A DNA stretch of 64,000 bases. It comes from an uncultured Methylococcaceae bacterium (lineage in GTDB: Bacteria; Pseudomonadota; Gammaproteobacteria; Methylococcales; Methylomonadaceae). Shown here piece after piece: positions 30,263 to 40,800 of this stretch. The stretch lies in assembly GCA_903859415.1 (NCBI GenBank), contig CAIOMN010000072.1, positions 16,169 through 80,168 of the forward strand, in the 5' to 3' direction. Position numbers and translations under genes: made by a program. Under the pieces are notes generated by a model. It worked only from the letters and a program-made list of their open reading frames with translations, had not been told where the DNA came from and did no database searches. Within the stretch, counting starts at the first letter, position 1, and each line of letters starts with the position of its first letter.

Positions 30263-31489
30263 ATGTCTTCTGAACCAGCTATCAATGTCAAAAACCTGAG
30301 TAAGTTTTATCAACTTTATTCACAACCCAGTGATCGCCTAAAACAGTTCTTATGGCGTGGAAAACGTCAATATTTTCGTGAGTTCTGGTCCTTAAGAGAT
30401 ATCAGTTTTGACATTGCTAAAGGTGAAGTGTTGGGGATTATCGGCAGAAATGGCGCCGGTAAATCGACTTTACTGCAATTACTCTGTGGAACCCTAACGC
30501 CAAGCACTGGACATGTTAACGTACAAGGTCGTGTCGCGGCACTGCTAGAGCTCGGCTCCGGCTTTAACCCCGAGTTTACTGGCCGTGAAAATGTCTACTT
30601 ATCCGCGTCCATAATGGGACTCTCACAACAAGAAATTGAAGAGCGCTTTGAAGAAATTGTCGACTTCTCCGGTATCCGTGACTTTATCGACCAACCTGTA
30701 AAAACCTATTCCAGCGGCATGTACGTGCGACTTGCTTTTTCTGTGGCCACCAGCGTCGATCCAGATATTTTAGTTGTAGACGAGGCTTTGTCAGTTGGGG
30801 ATGGAGAATTTGCGCGGAAATCCTTCGATCGCATTCGTGCCATGAAAGAAGCCGGAAAAACCATCCTGTTTTGTTCGCATGCTTTATATCAGGTCGAAGC
30901 CTTCTGCGACCGGGTGTTATGGCTGGATCATGGCAATATAAAGCAGTTTGGGGAACCACAAATTGTCGTCCAGGCTTACAGTGCCTCTCTAATTAGCGGC
31001 GAAGAAAATGCACCCGATTTATCAACCAGTTCAGAACCACCACCGCCACCTCAAGGTTATGCACGTTTGACGCAAATTGAATTGTTCCTCGATGGCAAAA
31101 CGGATCAAGAATTACGTGGACGTCCGGGAGAAAATGATTTATCCGTTCGCATAAGATTTGAATCTGACCCACAATTACCCTCGCCTACTGTCGGCGTATC
31201 CATTTCCTATGGCACTCTAATTACCGTAGTTTGCGTAGTGAGTCGCTCCGAAAATGTGTATATCGAGCGAGATGAACATGGCCGAGGTGAAGTCACTATT
31301 AACTTTCCCGCATTAGCATTGCGTAAAGGTGAATATCTGGTAATTGCCTACTTAGGCTGTGAAGAAGCTATACATATCTATGATAGCGCCCAAATTTCGA
31401 CCACTCTGCACATTGAAGACTCTCTACCCGAACCCGGCCTGGTAAAGCTACCTCATCATTGGCATTCATTGGCAGGCTATAGTAACTGA
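30263..31489 (+). CDS. wzt: Polysaccharide ABC transporter ATPase with C-terminal carbohydrate-binding extension (Wzt-like)
   Basis: IIGRNGAGKSTLLQLLCGTLTPSTG; YSSGMYVRLAFSVAT; DILVVDEALSVGD; ~170 aa C-terminal domain. Confidence 0.9.
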   Translation: MSSEPAINVKNLSKFYQLYSQPSDRLKQFLWRGKRQYFREFWSLRDISFDIAKGEVLGIIGRNGAGKSTLLQLLCGTLTPSTGHVNVQGRVAALLELGSGFNPEFTGRENVYLSASIMGLSQQEIEERFEEIVDFSGIRDFIDQPVKTYSSGMYVRLAFSVATSVDPDILVVDEALSVGDGEFARKSFDRIRAMKEAGKTILFCSHALYQVEAFCDRVLWLDHGNIKQFGEPQIVVQAYSASLISGEENAPDLSTSSEPPPPPQGYARLTQIELFLDGKTDQELRGRPGENDLSVRIRFESDPQLPSPTVGVSISYGTLITVVCVVSRSENVYIERDEHGRGEVTINFPALALRKGEYLVIAYLGCEEAIHIYDSAQISTTLHIEDSLPEPGLVKLPHHWHSLAGYSN

Positions 31490-31552
31490 GCTTTGAACTC
31501 CTCTATTGAATTCATAGTTATCCTCGATATATATTTATTTGACTTATAGGCT

Positions 31553-32479
31553 ATGCAAAACTTCTTTTTAGAATATCGGCGCTTTTTTGAGCGACTACAA
31601 TGCTTATCTTTTTTTGGTTACAATCCCATAACCCGATCAATTGCAGGTAATCTGGCCTTCTTGTTTCATTCGCGTAAAGCTTCGACACCTATCGTTGAAA
31701 ACAATCTTCAAACTTATTTAGGTATTGAAGACATTAAAGCAAAGACTCTTGCTCGTCAATGGTTAAGGTTATTAGGCGTATCGGCACTCAACATTTTTTT
31801 CTATCGCCATATGAATCGTTCATGGGTTGAAAAACATGTAGAAGTTTCTGACCCTGACTTGCTTACCGAAATGGTTAACTCCGGTGGCTTGCTTTTAACT
31901 TATCATAGCCATCATCATCATAATACGGTTGGCTGTATTACAGGCTTATTGGGTGCACAAATATTAGGCTTGTCAGCGGCTAAAAATCCAGAGCATGATC
32001 ATCCTGAAATCAGGAAATTTCATATTGAAATTATGCATGACGAATCGGAGAAAAATTTCGGTGGTGGTCGTTACCTGTACTTAAAAGAACCTATCAAAGC
32101 ATTGCGTGATGCGAGACAAGGAATGGACCAAGGTTGTTTAGTCGTCGGTTTAGCTGATTTCCCTTCACCACTTCAGAAAAACTTATTAGTTGATTTCTTA
32201 GATCATCAACTTTCTGTACAACCTTGGCTGTTTGACATGGCTATAAAAAAACGCGCTCCAGTTTATTTCTGTCTTTTGGAATCGCCTAATACAAAGAAGG
32301 GGAAACCGCTCTATTTATCACTTGGGCGTTCTCATCAAACCAATTCAGCAGATCTGGCACAAAGCTATTTTAATTTTTTAGCATATCGAATACATAATAA
32401 CTCAAGTGTTTGGCAAGGTTGGGAATGGTTACATATGATGGCACCTATCATAACTTCTCATGAACCGGCATCGCGATAA
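31553..32479 (+). CDS. LpxL/HtrB-like acyltransferase homologue (divergent)
   Basis: Length and layout of LpxL-type proteins; SGGLLLTYHSHHHHNTVGCITGLLG in the catalytic region; LVVGLADFPSP. Confidence 0.5.
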   Translation: MQNFFLEYRRFFERLQCLSFFGYNPITRSIAGNLAFLFHSRKASTPIVENNLQTYLGIEDIKAKTLARQWLRLLGVSALNIFFYRHMNRSWVEKHVEVSDPDLLTEMVNSGGLLLTYHSHHHHNTVGCITGLLGAQILGLSAAKNPEHDHPEIRKFHIEIMHDESEKNFGGGRYLYLKEPIKALRDARQGMDQGCLVVGLADFPSPLQKNLLVDFLDHQLSVQPWLFDMAIKKRAPVYFCLLESPNTKKGKPLYLSLGRSHQTNSADLAQSYFNFLAYRIHNNSSVWQGWEWLHMMAPIITSHEPASR

Positions 32480-33614
32480 AATTCAGTTTAGAGAAGCGAT
32501 CCCCATGTCATCAGATCAGAAGCAACCCCTCTCCAATACATTCTCACCCCGTTTGGAAGCTATTCGAGGTATAGCGGCTCTTATGGTTGCTCTTTGTCAT
32601 TCTATGGCAGCTTTAGTTTTGATAACACCTACCGATCAATGGCTTAAACAAGCGTCTGTCGTATTAGGAAATGGGGGAGCGGCGGTAACCATTTTCTTTG
32701 TACTCAGTGGGCATGTGCTAGGACTATCGATTAAAACTATCCATAGTCACCCAATTCGTTATTGGTTTGTTTTTTTAATTCGGCGAGCGCTTAGAATTTA
32801 TCCTGCAATGCTGGTCTGTTTACTGTGCTGTGCCGCGTACTTGGCCTGGATTTATTTGCCTGACAAATATCCGGCAGCCAGCAGAGAATATTATCAACAT
32901 TGGCAACAGGGGGCGAACTGGGATCTTCTTTATCGAAACATTATACTCATTGACAACTATATAAACCCTGTAACTTGGACACTACAAGTTGAACTGTTAG
33001 GGGCATTGGCTTTTCCATTTTTATACACCATAAAAACTCGCTATCCCACCCTATCATATTTTCTGTTCGCGGCTTGGCTACTTTATTTTATAGCAACCCC
33101 GCTTTATAGTTATTTCCGCACGGGATTTATCTATATGTTCTTAGTTGGACTGTATGTAAATGATGTTAGCCGTTGGTTTCATCATCGGTTGCAACAAAAC
33201 CTGATTGGAAAAATCTCCGCTCTTGGGTATTTTGGGCTTTGCTTTACTAATTTGATCATCCCGGAATCGACGGCTTGGGGTTGGATTCTTGAATCTGCTT
33301 TCGCCTTGTTACTACTAGCATCACTCATTACTTTTCCAAACCAATCAAAAATCCCATGGTTAGATAGTAGAGAAGCGCGATTTATTGGTAAAATTTCTTA
33401 CAGCTTTTATCTATGGCATTTCCCCGTACTCTATATTTCTGCTACAGAAATGTTTAAGGTTTTTGATACAGAAATGCTTTTGAATCACCCACTACTATTT
33501 CAATGGGCTCTATTTGGAGTATCCAGCGCACTTACAATCCCCGTTGCCTCTCTGTCATATCGATGGATAGAGCTACCCTGTAAAACCCGGTTAGTCAGGT
33601 GTATTGATCTTTAG
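32460..33614 (+). CDS. Acyltransferase 3 (OafA/YrhL-like) membrane O-acyltransferase
   Basis: RLEAIRGIAALMVALCHSMAAL; FFVLSGHVLGLS; ISYSFYLWHFPVLY. Start may be the internal ATG at 32505. Confidence 0.88.
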   Translation: MNRHRDKIQFREAIPMSSDQKQPLSNTFSPRLEAIRGIAALMVALCHSMAALVLITPTDQWLKQASVVLGNGGAAVTIFFVLSGHVLGLSIKTIHSHPIRYWFVFLIRRALRIYPAMLVCLLCCAAYLAWIYLPDKYPAASREYYQHWQQGANWDLLYRNIILIDNYINPVTWTLQVELLGALAFPFLYTIKTRYPTLSYFLFAAWLLYFIATPLYSYFRTGFIYMFLVGLYVNDVSRWFHHRLQQNLIGKISALGYFGLCFTNLIIPESTAWGWILESAFALLLLASLITFPNQSKIPWLDSREARFIGKISYSFYLWHFPVLYISATEMFKVFDTEMLLNHPLLFQWALFGVSSALTIPVASLSYRWIELPCKTRLVRCIDL

Positions 33615-35221
33615 TCAGATGCACTTTTAAGTCGATAAAGTTTTGCACCACTATTAATATATGGCGTCCAAAAATCTCGATTAAATTCCCCAACAAGCTC
33701 GTAAGCTTCATTCTGTGAATTGTTATAGCATGCACTATAACTTCCCTTCCAACTGCAAATGAGATATTTCGGATTCCATTTATTACGCGCCCATAAATAA
33801 TCCCCTTTAACTAATGCCTTCGCAACTCCGGGTGAAATAAGACCTAGTTCATCAACCACTGTATATTTCGGACCAAGATGATATCCAAAAGAACCCGGCT
33901 CGGCCATTAATATCACTGCTCCACTGGGTGAGTCTTTATGTATGAAGTCAACCAACTCAGAGTAGGAGGAAATGTGTAAATTAATATTCCTAGTTTTTAT
34001 CCACTCCATCAATTTAGGTGCCCCATTAATTCCTAACAAGATCAAAATTATTAACGGTAGTACACCTACAATGGACTTTATCCTGATTTCAGCAGCATTA
34101 ATCCATATCGGCGCAAACACAACAAGTCTATTAAGCTTCACCCATCCAACGAATGCTACAATTAAAATACTAAAGAGTACGGGTACCCCATACCAATTCC
34201 AAAAAGTGACATTAAACGAAAAGTAAGCGGCTGAACTCAAAAGCCCAAATACGAGCCAAGTACCTGCCAAAAAATTTTCAGACCGTGTATCAGGATTGGA
34301 AAAAATATTTACCTTTGCTTCTCGAACGAAATTGGTTATTCCAACTACTGCAACGATCAAACCAGTGATACCAATCGAAGTCAGAAGATATTTTAAAAGT
34401 GTGGTTGGTGTATAAAGAGGCCAATAACCTAAAGCCACTTGTGCTTTTTTTGCCGCCATTGTTCCAGGAAGTGGTGTACCAAAGTGATAGGCAAGATACG
34501 TAAACCAAAGACCTAACATCATTATATAAATAGTGAAGAAGCTGATTACATGGCGGTTTCTAAAGTAATCACCAAGTGAAACTCCAGAGCTAATCCAGTC
34601 GAAAACAGGTACTATTCCAAAAAATAGTATTGCATCAGGCCTAAATGTTACTGATACTGCGAGAAAAACCCCACCAGACATATACGCACGAAAATAGCTA
34701 ATCAAGATTATTCCAACTAGTGCTGCAGCTAAATAAGTATAGGTTTCATGCCCGGCAACTTCATTAAAAGAATAAGATGAAAAAAGAAACATTGCAGCAA
34801 ATAAAGACAACAACCACTGACGCCAATCGCTCTTTGCTCTAGCTATAACAGGAAACATTGATGCAATCACAATAAGTGCTATCGTCGATATAGCTATTGA
34901 TACCGATGGCACATCAAATATGCTATTTTCAGCAATATTAAATGCTTTACAAAAATAAGTACCAACTCCAGAAATCACCGCGAGTAACACTGCATACCCT
35001 GCAGCAGTTGTCCCGTAGTAAGCCTCACCTACATTAAATACAAGTCCAAAACCTTCTTTTAAATGATATGCGTATCGATAGGTAATAAATGAATCATCAA
35101 CCGAATATCCTAAATTTCGAAGTAAATAGTGCGTACCTAACACACATAGGATAACCGCATAAGATAAGAGCATATACAAATGTGATACTGATTTTATTTT
35201 TTTTGCTGTTTTTATAAACAT
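33611..35221 (-). CDS. Polytopic membrane protein, GT-C-like glycosyltransferase candidate
   Basis: ~11 hydrophobic segments; early DDSFITYRYAYHLKEGFGLVFNVGE motif as in GT-C arabinofuranosyltransferase-like proteins. Confidence 0.55.
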   Translation of the reverse strand: MFIKTAKKIKSVSHLYMLLSYAVILCVLGTHYLLRNLGYSVDDSFITYRYAYHLKEGFGLVFNVGEAYYGTTAAGYAVLLAVISGVGTYFCKAFNIAENSIFDVPSVSIAISTIALIVIASMFPVIARAKSDWRQWLLSLFAAMFLFSSYSFNEVAGHETYTYLAAALVGIILISYFRAYMSGGVFLAVSVTFRPDAILFFGIVPVFDWISSGVSLGDYFRNRHVISFFTIYIMMLGLWFTYLAYHFGTPLPGTMAAKKAQVALGYWPLYTPTTLLKYLLTSIGITGLIVAVVGITNFVREAKVNIFSNPDTRSENFLAGTWLVFGLLSSAAYFSFNVTFWNWYGVPVLFSILIVAFVGWVKLNRLVVFAPIWINAAEIRIKSIVGVLPLIILILLGINGAPKLMEWIKTRNINLHISSYSELVDFIHKDSPSGAVILMAEPGSFGYHLGPKYTVVDELGLISPGVAKALVKGDYLWARNKWNPKYLICSWKGSYSACYNNSQNEAYELVGEFNRDFWTPYINSGAKLYRLKSASD

Positions 35222-35378
35222 AAAATATAGGCTGTAATGCTCAAAGAAATAACCTGGAACTATCTTAACTGTATGTGATGCACTGTAAGATCTGAAAAAT
35301 GAATGCCTGTAACAATAAATTGACTATAAGTTTCCAACTAAAAATACCCCACTTTCTAATTAGATTTTAATTTAACTC

Positions 35379-36776
35379 TTAGTTCGCTTTATAGTTAAAG
35401 CCGCCATTGCTTCGTAATATATCAATGCCATTAGCTATATTTTGCTTTATATCTGGAGTGTCTTGCCAATAAAACTGTTTAATATATTTATTGGCAATGT
35501 CATATGCACTTATAGATTTATCTGCAATTTCTGCCTGTATTTTATTATTTAGACTAGTGGATTCCGCCAAATATTGGAAACGCCAATTGGCATTCACGAC
35601 AAAAGCATTTGCATATACAAGAAAAAGAATAAAACCTAATGGTAGAGACCATTTTGAAGAAGTAGACACCAAAATCCAGCTAATAATTGGAACTAATGTA
35701 GTAAGAAAACCATAATGCATTTCTAAACCAGAAGACCAGCCGCTATTGTAAGCTGATCGCCCATAACTCAACCCTATCATACAAAAAACCGTTGCTAACA
35801 GCGAGCCAATCAATGCAATTGAGGTGTTGCTAACTGGCTCTGAAAATGCTTTTGTCATAATCGACCTAACAAAATAAATTGTCGCCATTATAAATAGTAA
35901 TGGTATTACCATACTTTTCCATAACGCATTATCAAATGCGTATACAACCAAACTTGAATTTAAGAGTCCTCTGAAAAAATAAAATGACTTAACAAATGAT
36001 GGCGTTAAAGTTGTTGCCGCCGAAGGTATCCAATAAATCCAAATTAAAACATTAGAAAAAACTAATATTGAAAGAGACAAGTATTGAATATAATGACGAG
36101 AATGGTATTTTTTGATACGTTCAATCAGGAAATAAATCGCAAATAGAACCCCAATAAATGAGGAAACTAGCAAACCATTGACACCACATAGAGAACAAGC
36201 AATCAAAGAAAAAAATGCTAAACCCATTAAATTTTGATTCCTAGATTTCTCCGAAGACATTACGAAATAGAGGAACAAAACAGTAAAAAATACTGATGAT
36301 AAAAATTGGAACTCAAACCCCCATTGAGTGAATCCAGAGCCAAAATTGAGCACACAAAGTGGAATGAATATATCACCAAATAGAAGCTTTCCACGATACT
36401 GTTTGGCAATTTTAAGAATAAAAAATACAATCGAGCATGCAATTAGGAAATTAGCGGCAATCAAAACACGAAAATCAAATCCTGTTAGCGTTAATATAGA
36501 TCCCTGAAAAAACTTCTGTATCGGTATAAAATGATCACCGTGCTGAATGAAAAACCATTCTGGGTTAGAAAAAATTGATGTTTTTGCTAATCCATCCACA
36601 TATTCCCATTCATCGCTATATGGAAAAACATGAACATTAGGTAAGATTAAAGTAAAAAAAACAATTAGACAGCAAGTAACAATTACTCGGACTGAAGTTG
36701 CTATTCCATAATCCCCAAAACAAATTATTCTTTTATAGATTTTATTTGTTTCCAACCGAATACCTTTATTGTTCAT
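35379..36776 (-). CDS. Polytopic membrane protein of the glycan cluster
   Basis: 465 aa, many hydrophobic segments, IQHGDHFIPIQKFFQ; translationally coupled with the upstream epimerase gene. Confidence 0.55.
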   Translation of the reverse strand: MNNKGIRLETNKIYKRIICFGDYGIATSVRVIVTCCLIVFFTLILPNVHVFPYSDEWEYVDGLAKTSIFSNPEWFFIQHGDHFIPIQKFFQGSILTLTGFDFRVLIAANFLIACSIVFFILKIAKQYRGKLLFGDIFIPLCVLNFGSGFTQWGFEFQFLSSVFFTVLFLYFVMSSEKSRNQNLMGLAFFSLIACSLCGVNGLLVSSFIGVLFAIYFLIERIKKYHSRHYIQYLSLSILVFSNVLIWIYWIPSAATTLTPSFVKSFYFFRGLLNSSLVVYAFDNALWKSMVIPLLFIMATIYFVRSIMTKAFSEPVSNTSIALIGSLLATVFCMIGLSYGRSAYNSGWSSGLEMHYGFLTTLVPIISWILVSTSSKWSLPLGFILFLVYANAFVVNANWRFQYLAESTSLNNKIQAEIADKSISAYDIANKYIKQFYWQDTPDIKQNIANGIDILRSNGGFNYKAN

Positions 36777-37699
36777 TGACTAATCCAGTTTTTCATTCTT
36801 ATCAAGCCATCATTCAGACACATCGTGGGCTCCCAATCTAACTCCAGTTTAGCGCGTTTTATGTCCAATACATTTATGGGGACATCAAACTGCCTCGCTG
36901 GCATAAACTCAATCTCAATCTTCTTACCGATAACCAATCCAATTGTGCTGACAAGATCAAGAAGGGTTATTGGTTCTCCATGCCCAATATTGAAAATATG
37001 CTCATTACCGGAATAATTTATGGCCGCCAAAAGGGCATCAACTACATCACCTATATAAATATAATCTCTAGCAACAGTACCATCACCCCAAATTGCGATC
37101 TTTTCATCTTTGAGCGCCTTTCCCATAAAGACAGCAACGGCACCTTGAGCAGCGACCAATCTTTGACGCTCCCCATAAGGATTAGAGACTCGAAGAACAG
37201 CATAATCAATACCATAAAGAAATCGATAAAGCTCTAGATACTTTTCTATTGCTAATTTGCTAATTCCATATGAACACAAGGGATCAGTTGGATGGGATTC
37301 ATCGATAGGCCAGTATTTTGGCGTTCCATAAACTGTACCACCTGATGACAAAAATAATATTTTCTTTAGTTTCGATTTCCGTGCTTGCTCCAATAAATTA
37401 ATTGTACTCAACACATTGCTTTGTAGATCGAAGGCAGGTGCTTCATTAGATGTTTTTGGTATAGTTGTCGATATTAAATGAAAGCAGATATCAATACCTT
37501 CTAACGCAGATTCAAAACTTTCTGCATCGGCAAAGTTACCTTCAATAAATTCAACTTGACTTCGTATGCTAGGGGAAATCAAATTATCTGCACCCACTCT
37601 ATCGAACACACGAACTGACATTCCTTGGTATAGAAGAGCTTCCACCAAATGCGAACCAATAAACCCTTTACCACCTAAAATAAGACAGCTTTTATACAT
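36773..37699 (-). CDS. NAD-dependent sugar epimerase/dehydratase (SDR, GalE-like)
   Basis: LILGGKGFIGSHLVEALLYQG; SSGGTVYGTPKYWPIDESHPTDPLCSYGISKLAIEKYL (YxxxK). Confidence 0.9.
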   Translation of the reverse strand: MYKSCLILGGKGFIGSHLVEALLYQGMSVRVFDRVGADNLISPSIRSQVEFIEGNFADAESFESALEGIDICFHLISTTIPKTSNEAPAFDLQSNVLSTINLLEQARKSKLKKILFLSSGGTVYGTPKYWPIDESHPTDPLCSYGISKLAIEKYLELYRFLYGIDYAVLRVSNPYGERQRLVAAQGAVAVFMGKALKDEKIAIWGDGTVARDYIYIGDVVDALLAAINYSGNEHIFNIGHGEPITLLDLVSTIGLVIGKKIEIEFMPARQFDVPINVLDIKRAKLELDWEPTMCLNDGLIRMKNWISQ

Positions 37700-37812
37700 G
37701 TAATTTTATTGTCCAATGCCGTATTCTGATGAGGGGAATATAACTCACAAAGCAATCCTTTTGCTCAGTCTTTCTTGATGCATCTTTTAATTCCTTTGTG
37801 TAACTTGATTAA

Positions 37813-40800
37813 CTATAATCCCATCAAATGGGTCAACTTTAGTCTATATGCGTCTATTTTTTGTAGTACTTCATCACTTATTTCAAACTTTGATGCAATC
37901 ATTTCTTGGACTTCGATGATTTCTTTTAAAAGTGATTCAAAGCTGCTGTTACCAATTACACTAACTTCATGCCTACGATGTAAGTTTGCATTTCTAGGTG
38001 TAAATGCAATATTTCCAGATAACAAAGCATGAATATAGACAACGTAATCACCTGCTTTTTTGTATCTTGCAATCTCATCGATATGATTATCAAACACATC
38101 ACTGATTACCATGCGATTAAAAACTACAGCACTAACATTGGGTATAGTATTCAATATAGCTAACGACGATTTTATTTCATCAACTCCGCTATTAAGGTAA
38201 GCATTTTTCCACTTTTTATGACAAACGTCTGCTAAGTATTCATGGTAATTTTGGGTTTGTATAATCCCCCGCGAATTCATTTGCTGAGACTCACAATAAC
38301 TCAATACTGCATCTCCAGATATTAATGGAGGCAAAACAACGTCCAGAAAATCTGAATCACTTAGATCATCCGCTTCGGCAATCCACAAGTAATCACCAGT
38401 TGCTAGCGATATACCTTTCTGCCATTGAGCAAAGACATTACCTGAGTTAAGTTGATTAGTAACGACTCTCGCCTCTGACTGGGTAACAGCTAACCATTCT
38501 GATATTTTATGAATACTGGTATCCGTTGAGGCATCATCTAATATAATTAACTCGTAAATAGGAATAGACTGGTGGATAACACTAGCAAGTCGCTCTTCTA
38601 TATACTGCTCGTAATTATAGTTAGGTACTACAACAGACACTTTTGGTAAAACAAAACCCAACAAGGCGCATAAATCAAACAGATAGGCGCGAAATGCAAA
38701 ATGCTCATCCACATAGCTTTGGGCAGCCTCACCCAATTCTCTGGTTAATTGTGGATTATCGAGTAACTGACAAATTGCCTCAGCAAATTTACCCAAATCT
38801 TGTGAGGGCGCAACCAGTCCGCCAACCTTTTGCACTAAATTTGCCGCACCACCTGTACCAGCAAATGCTACAACAGGAACAGCCGCATCAAATGATTCCA
38901 GCACCACATTTGGGAACGGATCTTCTCTGGATGTCAACGCATAAACATCTGAAGCAGCATGAAATAAAGCGGTTTCAGGGTTGTACCCAACAAAGTGAAT
39001 GCGATTTTTATATGGACTATTATTTAAAGTAGTTTCAATCTCCTTTTGCATGGTTTGTTCCCAATGCCCAACCCAAACAAAATCAACATCGCTTCGCTTT
39101 GCCAATAGTGTCAATGCACATTCAACAAACAAATCTGCGCCTTTTCTATGGTCAACATAACCCACAGTTAGCACAATTTTTGTATCTGTGTTTAAGCCAA
39201 GATCTGCACGTAATTTAGCCTTGGCGACTTGCCGTTCAAACCGCCATTTATTTCTTCTATATAATCCCTGTGGACGAATGACTTGCCTGTCTTTATCCAC
39301 GCGTGCAAATTGAGCAAAGCCATCTGCAACAACTTGTGCAGGAAAAACAACGGTCTTTGCATAGTAAGCAATTTTGTTAGCCTGGCTCTCCAGATGGTTG
39401 TCTTTTATTACACCAGGTAACTCATGCACAAGACAAATACTTTCAATCCCAGCTTTATGAAATGCGGGGATTACTGAACCTGAAACTGTAGTGTTAACTA
39501 TAGCGCGAGTGAAGCCTCTTTTTACGAGATTGTTTACCAGGTTTTCCACTATTAAACTATCAGCATCACGATCAGTTAAATCGTGAACAGGTGCTAATGA
39601 AGCAAAGTCGCTTGCAAGCCGACCCGTGCCAAGAAGAATCACCTCTACTTCAAAGTGTAAATCTTGCTTTAAGGATCGAACCATGCCTAAAGCTAAAAAC
39701 TGTGCACCATGTGGATGTGCATCATGAGAGACTACTATGATACGTTTTGATATGTTTTCCTGCGCTCTACTCAGTAAGGCTTTGCGGGTTGCTTCAAGGT
39801 AGGCGTATCCGTTCAGCTCGTCTGGCTCAAGATGCGCCCCTTCTGCCCATTCGTTCCAGGCATTAACAAAGACCAACCGTTCATCAGGATGATTAATTCG
39901 GTTACAGGTATCATCAATCGCATTAGTCAACCATTCCTGATAAGCTTGCGGAGTACTATTTAAAAATACCGTCCCCTTATTTTTTCTTCTGGCCGTATTA
40001 TCCCAAGAAGGACACACACTTCTGAATATTTTATAAGTTGGTTTTTGGTAATGACGTGAACGTTCTACAAAAATTTGCCAATCATATACAATGCAGCCAA
40101 AGGAATCACTTAAGGGTTTTACAGAGTGGGTAATATTAGGTGGTAAGGAATTATTGGGCGGAAATTCGATAGCCGCATCAAAACCATAATGCCCTGGATC
40201 GACCGCTTCAAAGGATTGAGTATAAGCAAGATAAATCTCACCAATTCCATTTTGCTGACACCACACCCTCCAACGTTTTGCAGTTTTTTTAGCCGATGGT
40301 AGCAAGCTGGGTCTATAAACCAGTAACAATGGCTTACCATCAATGCGAATATAACGCTCATCTCTCATATACAAAGAAACATGATTGATAAATGCTAAAT
40401 CATCTTCAGGAGAATGCTCTTGAGCGATGAGAATCTCATGTTCTAAACCATCCCACCGACGACTCCAGTTTTCGTTTGCCCAACAGAGACAAAAAGGTAA
40501 ATCAAGATTATGGTTATTTAGATAATTTTCTATTGGCTTTTCTAGCAATAGCTTGCCACCAAACCAATAGGTGTAAAAACAAAACCCTCCAACACCATGA
40601 AGTTTTGCCAATTCAATCTGCCTGTGCTGTACTTTAATATCAAGCAAATTATAATACCCCAATTCTCCCGGCACCCGAGGTTGATAATGCTCTTCAAACT
40701 GAGGTTGTGCTGGTTTAACATTAGTCCATTCGGTAAATCCTTCACCCCACCAAGTATCGTTTTCGGCAATTGTATGGAATTGTGGAAGATAAAATGCAAT

